A stretch of 32,398 nt of DNA, from contig JAHQWF010000025.1 of NCBI GenBank assembly GCA_029856055.1, positions 1 through 32,398 on the forward strand, given 5' to 3'. This DNA comes from Candidatus Njordarchaeota archaeon. Its GTDB lineage: Archaea > Asgardarchaeota > Njordarchaeia > Njordarchaeales > Njordarchaeaceae. Below the pieces are notes generated by a model, which saw only the letters and a program-made list of their open reading frames with translations, ran no database searches and was not told the DNA's origin. Positions 21,584 to 31,424 of this stretch are shown one piece after another; the first letter of the stretch is position 1, and the number at the start of each line of letters is the position of its first letter. The translations under genes were made by a program, and so were the position numbers.

Positions 21584-23905
21584 TTGATATCCATTAATAG
21601 CTATAGATCCCGAGCTATTACACTTCTGTTTCTAGTGTTTCTATTGTTTTCAAGCATTATTATTCCACTAAAATGGGATAGTATTAGGACTCAATTGGAT
21701 CATGGTAACCTTAAAGATATAGAAGAGGATCAGGTAAGGAGCACTGCTCTAACTAATTACCTTGGAATCTATGTACGTGGAGAAAGTTATGTCAATATAT
21801 CTGGATCACTAGTTGACCAGAACGGTGAACCCGTAGCTAATACAGATATATTTGTATTTCTTAATATCTCGGATGATGAAGCCATTTTCATAGGGACATA
21901 TAAGACAGATATAAATGGGTCATTCAACATCTCATTTCTATTGCCAATAAATGTTCCAGAGGGAAACAGAACTATCACGATATATTCTGAACCTAATTTA
22001 AGAGCGGGGATAGGGGATGCTTGGGCATATTATTGGCTATACGTATGTAGTCGAGTTCATGTTAATGTTCTATTAGAGAAAAATGAAGCGGCGTTTTTTG
22101 AGAATAATGCCTCTTTTTCTATAAGTGTGATTTTCGACAATGGAAGCGTTGTCCAGAGAGAGAATATGTTAATTTCTGTAAGTGTAATTCACGAATCTAT
22201 GATAGAGAACGCTAGTTTAAGAACTGGACCCGATGGGGTGGCTAGAGGAATCGTAAATTTCACGTCGGTTGGGGAATATACTATCGAGGCGGTATTTAAT
22301 ACGAGTGAGCCAGATAACTATCTTGGAGATTTTGTGTTAGCTGACGGTCAATATGTGGTTGATGGATCAATATTAGGTGAAACTTTATCTACAGACATAG
22401 GTACTTTATCTGTGTATTTAGCTGATAGAATCATACTAAATTTCGAGAACACTCAAAGCAGGAGTCTCCAGGTTATCCGTGGAGAGGCCTCTATCAGCAT
22501 TCTTGGTCGTTACTTAAACATTAGTGGTTTTCCAGATCGGCATTTAGTTAATTTATCTGTAATATATCTCGGTACTAATGATAATTATTATGAGTTATTT
22601 GTAAGTAAGGTATTGTGGTCTGATGTAGATGGTTATTTTAAATATAATTTTGAGGTGAATGAATCTTTTCTACCTGGGAGATATATAATATCATGCGATG
22701 ATGTGAACGAGTCCACTGTAGATATTGTGGATCCGCTTGATCTATCCGTGTTTAGTAATATTTCTTTGAATATTGTTTATATGAGCCCAAATGTTAGTGC
22801 CACACGTATTTCTAGTGGAAGTTTAGTTGAAATATTTGGTTATGTTCGAGATGGGATCGATGGTACGGCTTTAGAGGGCGTAACAATTAAAGGAATTTTG
22901 GTAGATAATTCATTAGGGAGGGAGATCACGCTTAATCAGACCAATACAGATATCGAGGGCTCATTTATCCTTATGCTTGTTTTACCAGAGACTTTTGAAT
23001 CTGGAATAATCACATTAAAGATTCTTGCAGAAGGATTAAACTACTACCTTAGTGCTGAGCGCGAATTTTCCTTTGAGGTATATAATCACCTTATTTTAAG
23101 GTTAAGGATCGGTAATAACAGTTACATTTGGTCTTTGCGGGAGGGATTGGCTCTAGCGCAAAATGATACGGTTCTATACAATATTGAATTTCCAGCGAAT
23201 CTAACAGCTTATTTTGTAATAGTGGATGATTTTGGAAGAAGAATGAATGTATCCAGTATCACTATTTTAGTTAACGATACAGGGGTTGCTGAGTTTTTTA
23301 ATATCTCAGAGGCCATTTTTTACTTAGTTAACATAAATTCTACCACTAATATAACGCTAATTATAGGTGATCTAGACGTATCTGTATCACTATTGGTACT
23401 TGGAAGATTTCTTGGAAGTACCGAAGGCACAGGGCCTTTGCCTAATATACCGTTTTTTGCTATATTGGTTATCTCGATCCTCGCTGTGCCATTGATACTT
23501 ATAACCTTAATGAGTGAAATCAAGGTGATTACACATACTAGGAGCGAGTCTGAGAAAGATATTTTCGGCATAATATTAAACATTGAAAGAGCGGGAATGG
23601 AGAGGAAGTTTCTCGAGATGGCAGCGTTTATCAGAGCGTTTTTCAACAAATTAGCGACTGATAATGGCATCTCTGTATCCTCATATCTCACTACACGAGA
23701 AATTTATCAATTAATATTAGAAAAAAATGAAGAGTTTGCTGATGCTAAAGATCACTTAGAGTTCTTATTGCATTGTTATGAAAAAATAGTGTATGGTTTC
23801 AAGAGATTATCTGATAGGGAGTTACAAAAGCTTAAGACAGTGATATCGGATATCTATATTTTCTTAAAGAGTCTTATTGCGAGGAGAGAGAACAAAAATG
23901 CCTAA
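21584..23905 (+). CDS. Surface ectodomain protein with DUF4129-like cytoplasmic tail
   Basis: 773-aa membrane-anchored protein. Residues 11-28 are a signal-anchor. Residues about 60-600 are strand-rich and contain at least two Ig/carboxypeptidase-regulatory-like repeats: NISGSLVDQNGEPVANTDIF at 71-90 with TDINGSFNISFLLP, and VEIFGYVRDGIDGTALEGVT at 415-434 with TDIEGSFILMLVLP. Twenty-five N-x-S/T sequons occur, all between Asn71 and Asn589 and none in the tail. TM2 spans 621-643. The tail (645-773) is helical and matches the DUF4129 layout: LTTREIYQLI, then LEFLLHCYEKIVYGFKRLSD. DUF4129 tails regularly accompany MoxR ATPases and DUF58 proteins, as here. TTG start with GGAG eight bases before it. 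Ligand or substrate is unknown. Confidence 0.8.
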   Translation: MISINSYRSRAITLLFLVFLLFSSIIIPLKWDSIRTQLDHGNLKDIEEDQVRSTALTNYLGIYVRGESYVNISGSLVDQNGEPVANTDIFVFLNISDDEAIFIGTYKTDINGSFNISFLLPINVPEGNRTITIYSEPNLRAGIGDAWAYYWLYVCSRVHVNVLLEKNEAAFFENNASFSISVIFDNGSVVQRENMLISVSVIHESMIENASLRTGPDGVARGIVNFTSVGEYTIEAVFNTSEPDNYLGDFVLADGQYVVDGSILGETLSTDIGTLSVYLADRIILNFENTQSRSLQVIRGEASISILGRYLNISGFPDRHLVNLSVIYLGTNDNYYELFVSKVLWSDVDGYFKYNFEVNESFLPGRYIISCDDVNESTVDIVDPLDLSVFSNISLNIVYMSPNVSATRISSGSLVEIFGYVRDGIDGTALEGVTIKGILVDNSLGREITLNQTNTDIEGSFILMLVLPETFESGIITLKILAEGLNYYLSAEREFSFEVYNHLILRLRIGNNSYIWSLREGLALAQNDTVLYNIEFPANLTAYFVIVDDFGRRMNVSSITILVNDTGVAEFFNISEAIFYLVNINSTTNITLIIGDLDVSVSLLVLGRFLGSTEGTGPLPNIPFFAILVISILAVPLILITLMSEIKVITHTRSESEKDIFGIILNIERAGMERKFLEMAAFIRAFFNKLATDNGISVSSYLTTREIYQLILEKNEEFADAKDHLEFLLHCYEKIVYGFKRLSDRELQKLKTVISDIYIFLKSLIARRENKNA

Positions 23906-25325
23906 GAAATATACGGTTATCAAGGTTCTTTTTTATCTACTCATAATCATTATTACTTACCCGATTATAGCAAGTGTATTAGGGTTTAATGTTAATTCTA
24001 CTCCTTTTTCTATTTATAATAATGGTGGTAATGGCTTAAGCTATCTTGCTAATGAACTGCGTGATAATGGATATGACCTGAAGACAATTTTATCTTCCCT
24101 CAAGATATTAAGAAGTATAAACACCACGGGTGTTCTTGCGATCATTGCACCTACAATAAAGTACGATATTCAAGAGGCCATAGCTGTGATAGATTTTTTG
24201 AACAGAGGAGGTAGCCTATTAATTGTGGATGATTTTTATGCGTCTAATTCCCTTCTCGGTAATATTTGGCTAATATTTAGCATAGCCCAGGTTTTCACCG
24301 GCCAAGACATAATCCTGGAGGGCATATATTTCAATACTACTGCTGTATTAATGGACGCAAGATCTTTCTATAAGACGCCAGCAAATCCAGTGATCATAAA
24401 TTTTAATGACTACTATGGAATATTAGGAAATAGAGTAAGAAGAGTTTTAACAAGTTTTCCATCATCCTTGTCATTAAAGGTTAGAGTTAATATTAATGGA
24501 TCTAGTAAAGAATTGATCACTAGTTTACCAGGAGAAATTAGTCTATTAAGCTCTACTGAAAACAGTTGGCTAGAGACAGATCTAGAGTCAGCAATAAAGA
24601 ATACCGCTAAGCCTGATCCGTGGGAATGGGGCGGTGCGTCATTCGGGCTAGGACTAGCTATAGAGCTGCCTAATGGTGGTAAATTAGTTATGATTTCTGA
24701 TCCAGATATATTTTCAAATAAACTAATTAAATTACCTGATTTTGATAACTTGAGATTTGTTCTATCTATAATGGATTGGCTTGCCGACGGAAGGAACGAT
24801 GTAACAATATTTTTTGATGAAGCTCATTTGCCGCACATGATGTATGATCCATTGCTTTCTCTCTCAATATGGTTTAAATTGATTACTGAAGTTTCATCTT
24901 CATGGATTATTGCTCCAATTGCACCAATAATCGCAATAATTACGCTGTTAGGTTACGTACCTAGGCTTAAAGGTTTCAGACCGAGGTTATTCAGTAGGGT
25001 TGAGAGAGTGCTAGAAAATTCTTGGACAAAATCTAGGATAAGATGGTATATACGATCAAGAGACTTTAAACAAGCTTGCTCTGTGATTTTAGATCATCTG
25101 ATATATAGTATCATAAGACGTTATGGGCTGCAAGAGACTGAGTGGGATCAAGTTATTGAAGATTTATTGAGTAGGAGAGTTGATTTAACTAGTTATAGAT
25201 ACAGGATTATGGCTTTTATGAATAGGCTTCATGATTACTCAGTAGGCAAGAAAAAAATAAAGGAAGATGAATTCCTTGAACTTCTAGAAGAGTACAAGGA
25301 TGTTAAAGCTTTAATACTGGGTTAA
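23898..25325 (+). CDS. DUF4350-like membrane protein
   Basis: 475 aa from ATG 23898, which follows GAGGAGAGA inside the previous gene; the upstream TTG at 23877 lacks a ribosome binding site. TM1 at 8-29, an ectodomain at about 30-333, TM2 at 335-353 and a helical cytoplasmic tail of about 120 residues. The ectodomain has the DUF4350 layout: SIYNNGGNGLSYLANELRDN, GVLAIIAPT, GGSLLIVDDF and, close to TM2, VTIFFDEAHLPHMMYDP. Four N-x-S/T sequons (Asn33, 75, 146, 200) lie only in the ectodomain. Topology is the same as the preceding protein, with which it overlaps by eight bases, so the two are likely partners. DUF4350 proteins accompany MoxR/DUF58 in many archaea and bacteria; the function is unknown. 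Confidence 0.82.
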   Translation: MPKKYTVIKVLFYLLIIIITYPIIASVLGFNVNSTPFSIYNNGGNGLSYLANELRDNGYDLKTILSSLKILRSINTTGVLAIIAPTIKYDIQEAIAVIDFLNRGGSLLIVDDFYASNSLLGNIWLIFSIAQVFTGQDIILEGIYFNTTAVLMDARSFYKTPANPVIINFNDYYGILGNRVRRVLTSFPSSLSLKVRVNINGSSKELITSLPGEISLLSSTENSWLETDLESAIKNTAKPDPWEWGGASFGLGLAIELPNGGKLVMISDPDIFSNKLIKLPDFDNLRFVLSIMDWLADGRNDVTIFFDEAHLPHMMYDPLLSLSIWFKLITEVSSSWIIAPIAPIIAIITLLGYVPRLKGFRPRLFSRVERVLENSWTKSRIRWYIRSRDFKQACSVILDHLIYSIIRRYGLQETEWDQVIEDLLSRRVDLTSYRYRIMAFMNRLHDYSVGKKKIKEDEFLELLEEYKDVKALILG

Positions 25326-25409
25326 TAAACTTAGTTAGTTAGCGTAGTAGCCATCAAATCATTTTTCTTAGTATTGCGGTATGAAATAATTAACAATTGG
25401 TAAGTTAAG

Positions 25410-26432
25410 ATGAGTGAAGACAATATTATTGGTGAAGAACAAATAATGGAGTCGGAAGAGAGTTTGGTAGTGGAAGAGAAGGTAATAATCGATGTGAATT
25501 TTATTCGCGATACATGGGAAAAGATAAGGGAGGAGATGCGTAAGGCAGTTGTGGGAATGGATAATGTGATTGAAGTTCTGTTTATAGGTCTCTTATCAGA
25601 AGGGCATATACTTTTAGAAGGACCTCCAGGTATCGCGAAAACTTATGCGGCTCAGAATTTTGCACATACATTAGGTTTAAGATTTAAGCGTGTTCAAATG
25701 ACACCAGATTTGTTACCTGCGGATATAATCGGTACTATGGTGTTTGATCCAAAGGAATTGAAGTTTAGATTCAAAAGAGGCCCTATTTTTACTAACATTC
25801 TATTAGTTGATGAGATTAATAGGGCGCCTCCAAAAACACAATCTGCTTTATTAGAAGCTATGGAGGAAAGACAAATTACTGTTGAGGGTGTAACTTATCC
25901 ATTGCCTAAGCCATTCATAGTTTTGGCGACGCAAAATCCGATCGAGATGGAGGGAACTTATCCGCTTCCAGAAGCGCAAGTCAGCAGGTTTATGCTTTAC
26001 CTTAAAATAGGGTACCCAAGCCCTGAGGATGAGCTAAAGATAATAAGGCTAAAGAACAAAACCCTAGAGCGCATAAACGTAAATACAGTTGTTAGTGGCA
26101 GAACGATTATTGAGATGCAAAAGGTCGTACAGAGAGATATTAGGGTGGATGATAAAATAATGAGGTACATAAGAGATATCGTTGTTGCATGCCGAAGAGA
26201 CGCAAGAGTGCTTCTAGGCTGCTCGCCGAGAGCCTCTATCGCACTATTAATGGCCTCAAAGGCTTATGCGGCAATGCAAGGAAGGGACTTTGTTATTCCA
26301 GATGACGTCAAACACGTTACTATGCCAGCATTGAGGCATAGAATAATTCTAAAACCTGAAATCGAGTTAAGCGGCGTTACTAGCGACGATATCGTGTTAA
26401 CTATTCTTAAGGCAATACCAGTGCCTGGTTAG
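25410..26432 (+). CDS. moxR: MoxR-family AAA+ ATPase
   Basis: 340 aa. After an acidic N-terminal stretch of 28 residues, the AAA+ core shows Walker A GPPGIAKT at 71-78, the MoxR segment PDLLPADIIGTMVFDP, Walker B LLVDEINRAPPKTQSALLEAM from 131, sensor 1 in LATQNP (Asn176), and the arginine finger in SRF at 192-194; a helical lid with GCSPRASIALLMASKAYA follows. MoxR ATPases act as chaperones that insert cofactors or activate vWA-containing partners; here the next gene encodes such a partner. ATG start, GGTAAG about five bases ahead. The 84-bp gap before it is AT-rich and could hold a separate promoter. Confidence 0.93.
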   Translation: MSEDNIIGEEQIMESEESLVVEEKVIIDVNFIRDTWEKIREEMRKAVVGMDNVIEVLFIGLLSEGHILLEGPPGIAKTYAAQNFAHTLGLRFKRVQMTPDLLPADIIGTMVFDPKELKFRFKRGPIFTNILLVDEINRAPPKTQSALLEAMEERQITVEGVTYPLPKPFIVLATQNPIEMEGTYPLPEAQVSRFMLYLKIGYPSPEDELKIIRLKNKTLERINVNTVVSGRTIIEMQKVVQRDIRVDDKIMRYIRDIVVACRRDARVLLGCSPRASIALLMASKAYAAMQGRDFVIPDDVKHVTMPALRHRIILKPEIELSGVTSDDIVLTILKAIPVPG

Positions 26433-26443
26433 GTGAAAAAACT

Positions 26444-27847
26444 TTGATAACGCGTAGAGGCGGGCTTTTTGTACTATTTGGTGTGGCATTAGAGTTATTT
26501 GCTTTATCTTTCTATGCGATGCGTGATTTCGCTAATTTTATTTATGATACTTTTGGAATCGATTTAGCTTTGTATCTTCCTAACATATACAACCTAGTTT
26601 ATTTATCCCCTGCATTGATTATACTTTCTAGTATTATGTTGGTTAGTGCAACTATATCCTTTATACAATATAGTTTTTTTACTAGGATTGAATTTATCCA
26701 GATTAGGCGAGAATTATCGACAGATAGGTGTTTTGCAGGGGATTTCGTTACTGTAGTAATCAAAATAACAAATAAAAGTAGGTTTTGGATAGGTAATTTA
26801 TTCATTAGTGATATAATACCTGATACTTTTGATCTTGTTTTGGGGGAAAACTATATATCTACAGCGCTACCACCAAAATCTACTGCAAAGTTTTCTTACG
26901 TAATTAGAAGCGGTGTTAGAGGAGTTTATAAGCTTGGTCCCATGCAAGTCGTTTTACAGGACCGAGCAGGTTTTTTCATGAAGCAATATTTAGTTGAATA
27001 TTATGATGAGATACGGGTATATCCATCATATGAGGATGTGAGGCGTTTAGAATTTCTGCAAAAAGCTTATGGCACTATTTTGTTTGGAAGGTACAGAGTT
27101 CGCGAAAAAGGTCACGGCTATGATTTTTGGGGCATAAGAAAGTATGAAGTTGGAGACAGCGTTAGAGCAATTGATTGGAAGGCTAGTGCACGTACAGGAT
27201 CGCTCATGATTAGGGAGTATGAGGCTGAGAAAAACATTAAGCTATACATTTTTATTGATGCTTCATCTTCAATGAGTGCAGGATCGGTGAGATTAACTAA
27301 ACTGGATTACGTGGCTAGGGCTGCTGTTTTGTTGTCGTACTTAGCTAATAGAGCTCAGGATCTGTTTGGTTTAGTTGTGTTTTCTGACGGAATCAAGGAA
27401 TTTGTACCCGCAAATAAAGGTCGCAGACACTTTTATAGAATATTAGACACTCTTGCTGGAATTGACTCAGAGGGAGCATCTAATTTATCTAGAACAATGA
27501 AGGAATTCGTAATGCGTGAGAAACGTGCAGCACTAGGCATAGTACTATCTGATTTAGAAGGAGACCCAACGATAATTGAAGAAGCGGTTAAAGTTGCGTT
27601 AGCACGAAATGTTTTTCTGTTATTTATTGCTCCCATAGGCCCCTTATTTGAGAGAATACCGTCCGATGAGATCACGAGATCGTTCTTTGAGGTTGTCTTA
27701 ACCGAATATGTCAAGAGAAGGGAACAGATAAGGAGTCGGCTTGCGAGATATTCAGTACCTATAATAGATGTAGGGCCAGAAGATTTAATTGGGGTTGCTT
27801 TAGAGACGTTTCTAAAAGCCAAAGCTAGAGGAATAGGAATGATTTAG
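26444..27847 (+). CDS. DUF58 protein with vWA-like domain
   Basis: 467 aa. Two N-terminal TM helices (about 7-25 and 51-75) place the rest on one side of the membrane. A beta domain with CFAGDFVTVVIKITN and a GVRGVYKLGPMQVVLQD segment leads into the DUF58 signature GDSVRAIDWKASAR at 237-250. A vWA-like fold follows, with DASSS at 272-276, matching the D-x-S-x-S metal site, and a later VLSDLEGD. The family is the regular partner of MoxR ATPases. TTG start with GGTGA at the MoxR stop codon, seven bases away. Probably forms a membrane complex with MoxR inside and the ectodomain proteins outside; which side the vWA domain faces is inferred as cytoplasmic. Confidence 0.9.
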   Translation: MITRRGGLFVLFGVALELFALSFYAMRDFANFIYDTFGIDLALYLPNIYNLVYLSPALIILSSIMLVSATISFIQYSFFTRIEFIQIRRELSTDRCFAGDFVTVVIKITNKSRFWIGNLFISDIIPDTFDLVLGENYISTALPPKSTAKFSYVIRSGVRGVYKLGPMQVVLQDRAGFFMKQYLVEYYDEIRVYPSYEDVRRLEFLQKAYGTILFGRYRVREKGHGYDFWGIRKYEVGDSVRAIDWKASARTGSLMIREYEAEKNIKLYIFIDASSSMSAGSVRLTKLDYVARAAVLLSYLANRAQDLFGLVVFSDGIKEFVPANKGRRHFYRILDTLAGIDSEGASNLSRTMKEFVMREKRAALGIVLSDLEGDPTIIEEAVKVALARNVFLLFIAPIGPLFERIPSDEITRSFFEVVLTEYVKRREQIRSRLARYSVPIIDVGPEDLIGVALETFLKAKARGIGMI

Positions 27848-27873
27848 TTGGCAAATTAAAGAGGCAGATTAAA

Positions 27874-29106
27874 TTGAGTGGTAATGAGTACTTAACGGGA
27901 ATAAATAAAGTAAAGAATAAATTAAGGATGTCTTTATATTTCCTTCAAGCTATAACTCTTATCATCTTTGTGTTTGTGATTTACTACTTTCTATCACTTA
28001 TACCCGAGGGCGTTTTCAGCTTAGATTATGTAATCCTAGTTATAAGGACTGTTAAAGAGATAATAGTTTTGGCTCTTGTAGTAATAGTGTATTACATAAT
28101 TTATCAAAGTATCAGAAAGTTTGACCCAGCTACTAGCGTTGAGATTTATATTGCCGTATTTTTATCGAATATAGCTATAATTTTTGGCATTGATCCAAAC
28201 TATGCGCTTGATGCAAATGCTTTTTATAATCATATAGCCAGTGCATTTAACCAGCCATTTAACCTAATATTTGGTTTTACTTCATTAGTTTTTATAATAT
28301 CTAGCATTCTAATAATTGGTTTCATTAGACGTGGCTCCCTCGAATCCCTGTTCACATTGCTAATAATAATGTATTTTGATTTAATTTTCTTGGGGTTGTT
28401 CACTGAGGTATTTCATATTGAGGGTGTATCTGGTTTTGAATTTACAAGCATAATCAATGTAATAAGAATCTTGTCAACTCAGGAAATTCTATTTTTTGTA
28501 ATAACGTTTATTCTAGTGGAATTTGGGCAGGTATATGCCTTCTTTTATTCTTATGCAAAGCCCCTGTCCGATAGATTAGAGCGCCTAATAGCTCAACTAG
28601 GAAGGGTAGAGAGAATTGTTGAGAGAGAACGGATGCAGCCTCGGGAAAGGAAACTGGAGGAAACCAAGTTTATAGAAGTTCTATCACCACTTGCTAAAAG
28701 CATTATACGTGATGCTTATGAGGGATACGCTTTCCTAGGGGAGGGGACATCACTGTATGTTAGTGCAAAGTTAAAATCTTATGTAAAGAGAATGCAGGAG
28801 AAATCTAGTGATTTTTTTGAGAGTATATCAGGGGTGCTTGCTACACCTAAAGTTATCACTATCATTATGTCTTTGCTATTATCTTTCTTTACGAAGGTAG
28901 CTATAGGATTAATAGTTGTTGTTGGGTCAACTTATCTACTTTTATTTGTGTTAAGTAGATTAGGAGGGGGTACAATAGTTGAGATGAATAGGGTCGAGGC
29001 TTATGTATATGTTAATATAGCTTTGATCTCTCTGATCTATCTGGCGGTTTTGATAATGTCTTTTAGATTAAAATTCAAAAGAAGGGAGGATATTAGGGAG
29101 CTTTAA
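27874..29106 (+). CDS. Nine-TM membrane protein at the end of the MoxR module
   Basis: 410 aa, not recognised. Hydrophobic segments are near 21-42, 52-78, 91-106, 130-150, 157-180, 205-226, 327-345, 346-363 and 378-396. Between the sixth and seventh lies a soluble stretch of about 100 residues, highly charged at first (SDRLERLIAQLGRVERIVER) and then helical (VLSPLAKSIIRDAYEGYAFL). The C-terminus is basic. No transporter signature is visible. TTG start 26 bases after the DUF58 stop with GAGG nine bases upstream. Its position as last gene of the run suggests it is the membrane base of the module, but that is inference. Its stop is five bases from the convergent MCM stop. Confidence 0.68.
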   Translation: MSGNEYLTGINKVKNKLRMSLYFLQAITLIIFVFVIYYFLSLIPEGVFSLDYVILVIRTVKEIIVLALVVIVYYIIYQSIRKFDPATSVEIYIAVFLSNIAIIFGIDPNYALDANAFYNHIASAFNQPFNLIFGFTSLVFIISSILIIGFIRRGSLESLFTLLIIMYFDLIFLGLFTEVFHIEGVSGFEFTSIINVIRILSTQEILFFVITFILVEFGQVYAFFYSYAKPLSDRLERLIAQLGRVERIVERERMQPRERKLEETKFIEVLSPLAKSIIRDAYEGYAFLGEGTSLYVSAKLKSYVKRMQEKSSDFFESISGVLATPKVITIIMSLLLSFFTKVAIGLIVVVGSTYLLLFVLSRLGGGTIVEMNRVEAYVYVNIALISLIYLAVLIMSFRLKFKRREDIREL

Positions 29107-29111
29107 TCATT

Positions 29112-31226
29112 TTAGTAAGAGACAGACTTATATTTTCCAGGTCTAGGTTCATATACATTTCCCTTGTTTTTCTCTCTATTCAGTACTTCTATAACAAAGT
29201 CTTCGCTTATTTTCTTTTGTTTTGCTTCTTCTATTATTCTTTTAATTGGAACTCCGTCGGGATACTCGCTTTCTAGTTCCCTAAGAATATCCATAACTTG
29301 TAGATATCTAGCTCTTTTGGAAGACGATACGCCGGTAGAGACTATCCCGATATCAATGTGTCCACTCTCGGGATCCCTGCCAACTTGAGATAGAGAGTAT
29401 GTCATTAATTCTATAGCGAAATCAGCGTCGCTTTCATCAGCCTCCTCCTTTAATAGCATTCTTGCGCGAGCCTCAGTTAATCTAACCAGAGCTTCTAATT
29501 GCCTGGCTGTGATTGCTACTGGGCTCATACCTAAGCTTTCCTCACTTTCTTCTTTGCTCATTGCTCGCATCTTCATGTAGAAATCTAATATTTTTTTAGC
29601 AGCTTCTTTAGTTAGTTTTGGGAATACATGTTCTTTAGCGTATAGGATATATTTCTTTAAGAATTCTGGAGAGAAGGGTGGTTCGGGACGTATATCTCTA
29701 GTATGTAATCCAAGTATGTGAGACGCCATTTTGTAATCTTCTTCTTTTTTAGGTATATCTACGAGCACAAAAATTAAGTCAAATCTTGAAAGAATTGTGG
29801 GGGGTAAATCAAGATTCTCTGCAAGATTCCTCTCGGGAAGATATCTACCGAATTTCGGATTTGCGGCGGCTAGTATTGAAGTTCTAGCATTGAGTGTGGC
29901 GACAATGCCTGCTTTGGCAATGGATATGCTCTGCTGCTCCATAGCCTCATGAAGGGCTCTTCTATCATCCCTGCTCATTTTATCGAACTCATCGATGCAT
30001 GCTATTCCTTTGTCTGCAAGAACTAGAACTCCTGCTTCGAGAGCCCAACCATCATCGCTCTTAACTACTGCTGCTGTTAATCCGGCAGCAGAGGAACCTC
30101 TTCCAGACGTGTATAGTGCCCTCGGAGAAATCTGTGCAACATATTTTAATAGCTGTGATTTTCCAGTTCCAGGATCACCAATTAGCAAAATGTTTATTGT
30201 TCCCCTGATTTTTGTTCCATCTGGTAGAACCTTTGGTACACCACCAAATAAAAGCGCTGCTATAGCTTTCTTAATACGTTCATACCCATAAATTGATGGT
30301 GCTATACTTTGATATATCTTATTTTCAAGGTCCTCGCTGTTTTTAAGTGATTCAATGATATCTTTTTCTTCCTCTGTTAGCTCTATCTCTTCTAATTCGC
30401 CACTTTCACTATCGATGTATAGTGTCTCTATTACTATATCAAATAAAGGTTTTTTTCCTGCGCGTAAACCGCGCTCTGGAAACGTCTTCACTACACCGTA
30501 TACTGTAACTCTGTCTCCTGGGCGAACTTTACTTGTCAAATCTCCTCTAACCACAGTAACTACGCCTTGTGGTAATTGCCCAGGCGGTAATTCTTCAGGT
30601 AATTCTTGTATTGTCAATTCCTGATACTCCTCATACTCAAGACTCTCTTTCATCATTTCAAATCGGTTTGGATTATTATTGTCACATGTCGGGTTAAGGC
30701 ATACTGTAGGCTTTTGGAATTCATCTTCAAATTCTAATGGGAAATTAAACCCGCATACTAAGCATCTAAACATAGCTCTTCTTAGTATTGGTTTTATTTT
30801 TATCGCTTTGACAACTATGCCTTTAAAATTAATTATTTTTCCTAGATTCTCAGCTCTATGCAATTCTCTTATTGAAATTGGTTTCCCGATGTTTTTTATC
30901 CGTACTCTGTACTTCCTTAATGTGTCTTCCGAGATGTCTTCTTGGAGCAATTTTATGCTTCTTCGGAATGCTACGTTAAATAGATTAATAACTTTTAATG
31001 GAGTTTTTAATAAGTTGTCTGCTAGTTCTTGGTCAAATAATGCTAGGTCTGGGAAATCAACTACTATGGATCTTCGTGTTTCGTCAGCTATAATTTGCAA
31101 TATTTCTTCACGATACTTATAGAAATCTTTTCCCTCTTCATCTAGAATCGTGAAGTTAAGCAAGAAGTTCATGAAACGTTCGATAATTTGTTCGTCTGGT
31201 AGTATCTCTCTAGAAGTAACCTCCAC
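29112..31226 (-). CDS. mcm: MCM replicative DNA helicase
   Basis: 704-aa archaeal MCM, the hexameric helicase that unwinds DNA at replication forks. The N-terminal domain with zinc ligands Cys155, Cys158, Cys176 and Cys181 is followed by the OB hairpin region ending VTVVRGDLTSKVRPGDRV. The AAA+ domain has Walker A GDPGTGKS at 350-357, the presensor-side GRGSSAAGLTAAVV, Walker B IDEFDKM at 411-417, sensor 1 in AAANPKFG (Asn456) and the arginine finger SRFD (Arg481). A C-terminal winged helix follows from about 635. All key residues are present and no intein or insertion is seen. GTG start with AGGTA about six bases upstream. No cdc6, GINS or origin repeats lie next to it in this window. Confidence 0.96.
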   Translation of the reverse strand: MEVTSREILPDEQIIERFMNFLLNFTILDEEGKDFYKYREEILQIIADETRRSIVVDFPDLALFDQELADNLLKTPLKVINLFNVAFRRSIKLLQEDISEDTLRKYRVRIKNIGKPISIRELHRAENLGKIINFKGIVVKAIKIKPILRRAMFRCLVCGFNFPLEFEDEFQKPTVCLNPTCDNNNPNRFEMMKESLEYEEYQELTIQELPEELPPGQLPQGVVTVVRGDLTSKVRPGDRVTVYGVVKTFPERGLRAGKKPLFDIVIETLYIDSESGELEEIELTEEEKDIIESLKNSEDLENKIYQSIAPSIYGYERIKKAIAALLFGGVPKVLPDGTKIRGTINILLIGDPGTGKSQLLKYVAQISPRALYTSGRGSSAAGLTAAVVKSDDGWALEAGVLVLADKGIACIDEFDKMSRDDRRALHEAMEQQSISIAKAGIVATLNARTSILAAANPKFGRYLPERNLAENLDLPPTILSRFDLIFVLVDIPKKEEDYKMASHILGLHTRDIRPEPPFSPEFLKKYILYAKEHVFPKLTKEAAKKILDFYMKMRAMSKEESEESLGMSPVAITARQLEALVRLTEARARMLLKEEADESDADFAIELMTYSLSQVGRDPESGHIDIGIVSTGVSSSKRARYLQVMDILRELESEYPDGVPIKRIIEEAKQKKISEDFVIEVLNREKNKGNVYEPRPGKYKSVSY

Positions 31227-31424
31227 TTTAATTACCTACGTTTAATGATATAATTCTCGAATTAGGTAGATGACTTTATTCTAAAGTGCGGTAACACATC
31301 TATATTATCTAAAACTATACAGTAGCTAATATAAATTTTCATGATACCTTTTTTAAAAATGAATATGTAAGTGAAAGTTAATTAGCTTGATAGTTCTCGA
31401 TAAAAGGTTCTGAATGTAGTAATT

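Noticed and set aside
24816..24827. DEAH tetrapeptide in the DUF4350-like protein
   Set aside because: It lies in an extracellular domain without P-loop or other helicase motifs and corresponds to the DUF4350 DE-aromatic-H position.
31232..31276. TACCTA...TAGGTA inverted repeat upstream of mcm
   Set aside because: Six bases only, with a loop of about 25 bases, overlapping the mcm ribosome binding site by chance; no origin-type repeats or cdc6 nearby.
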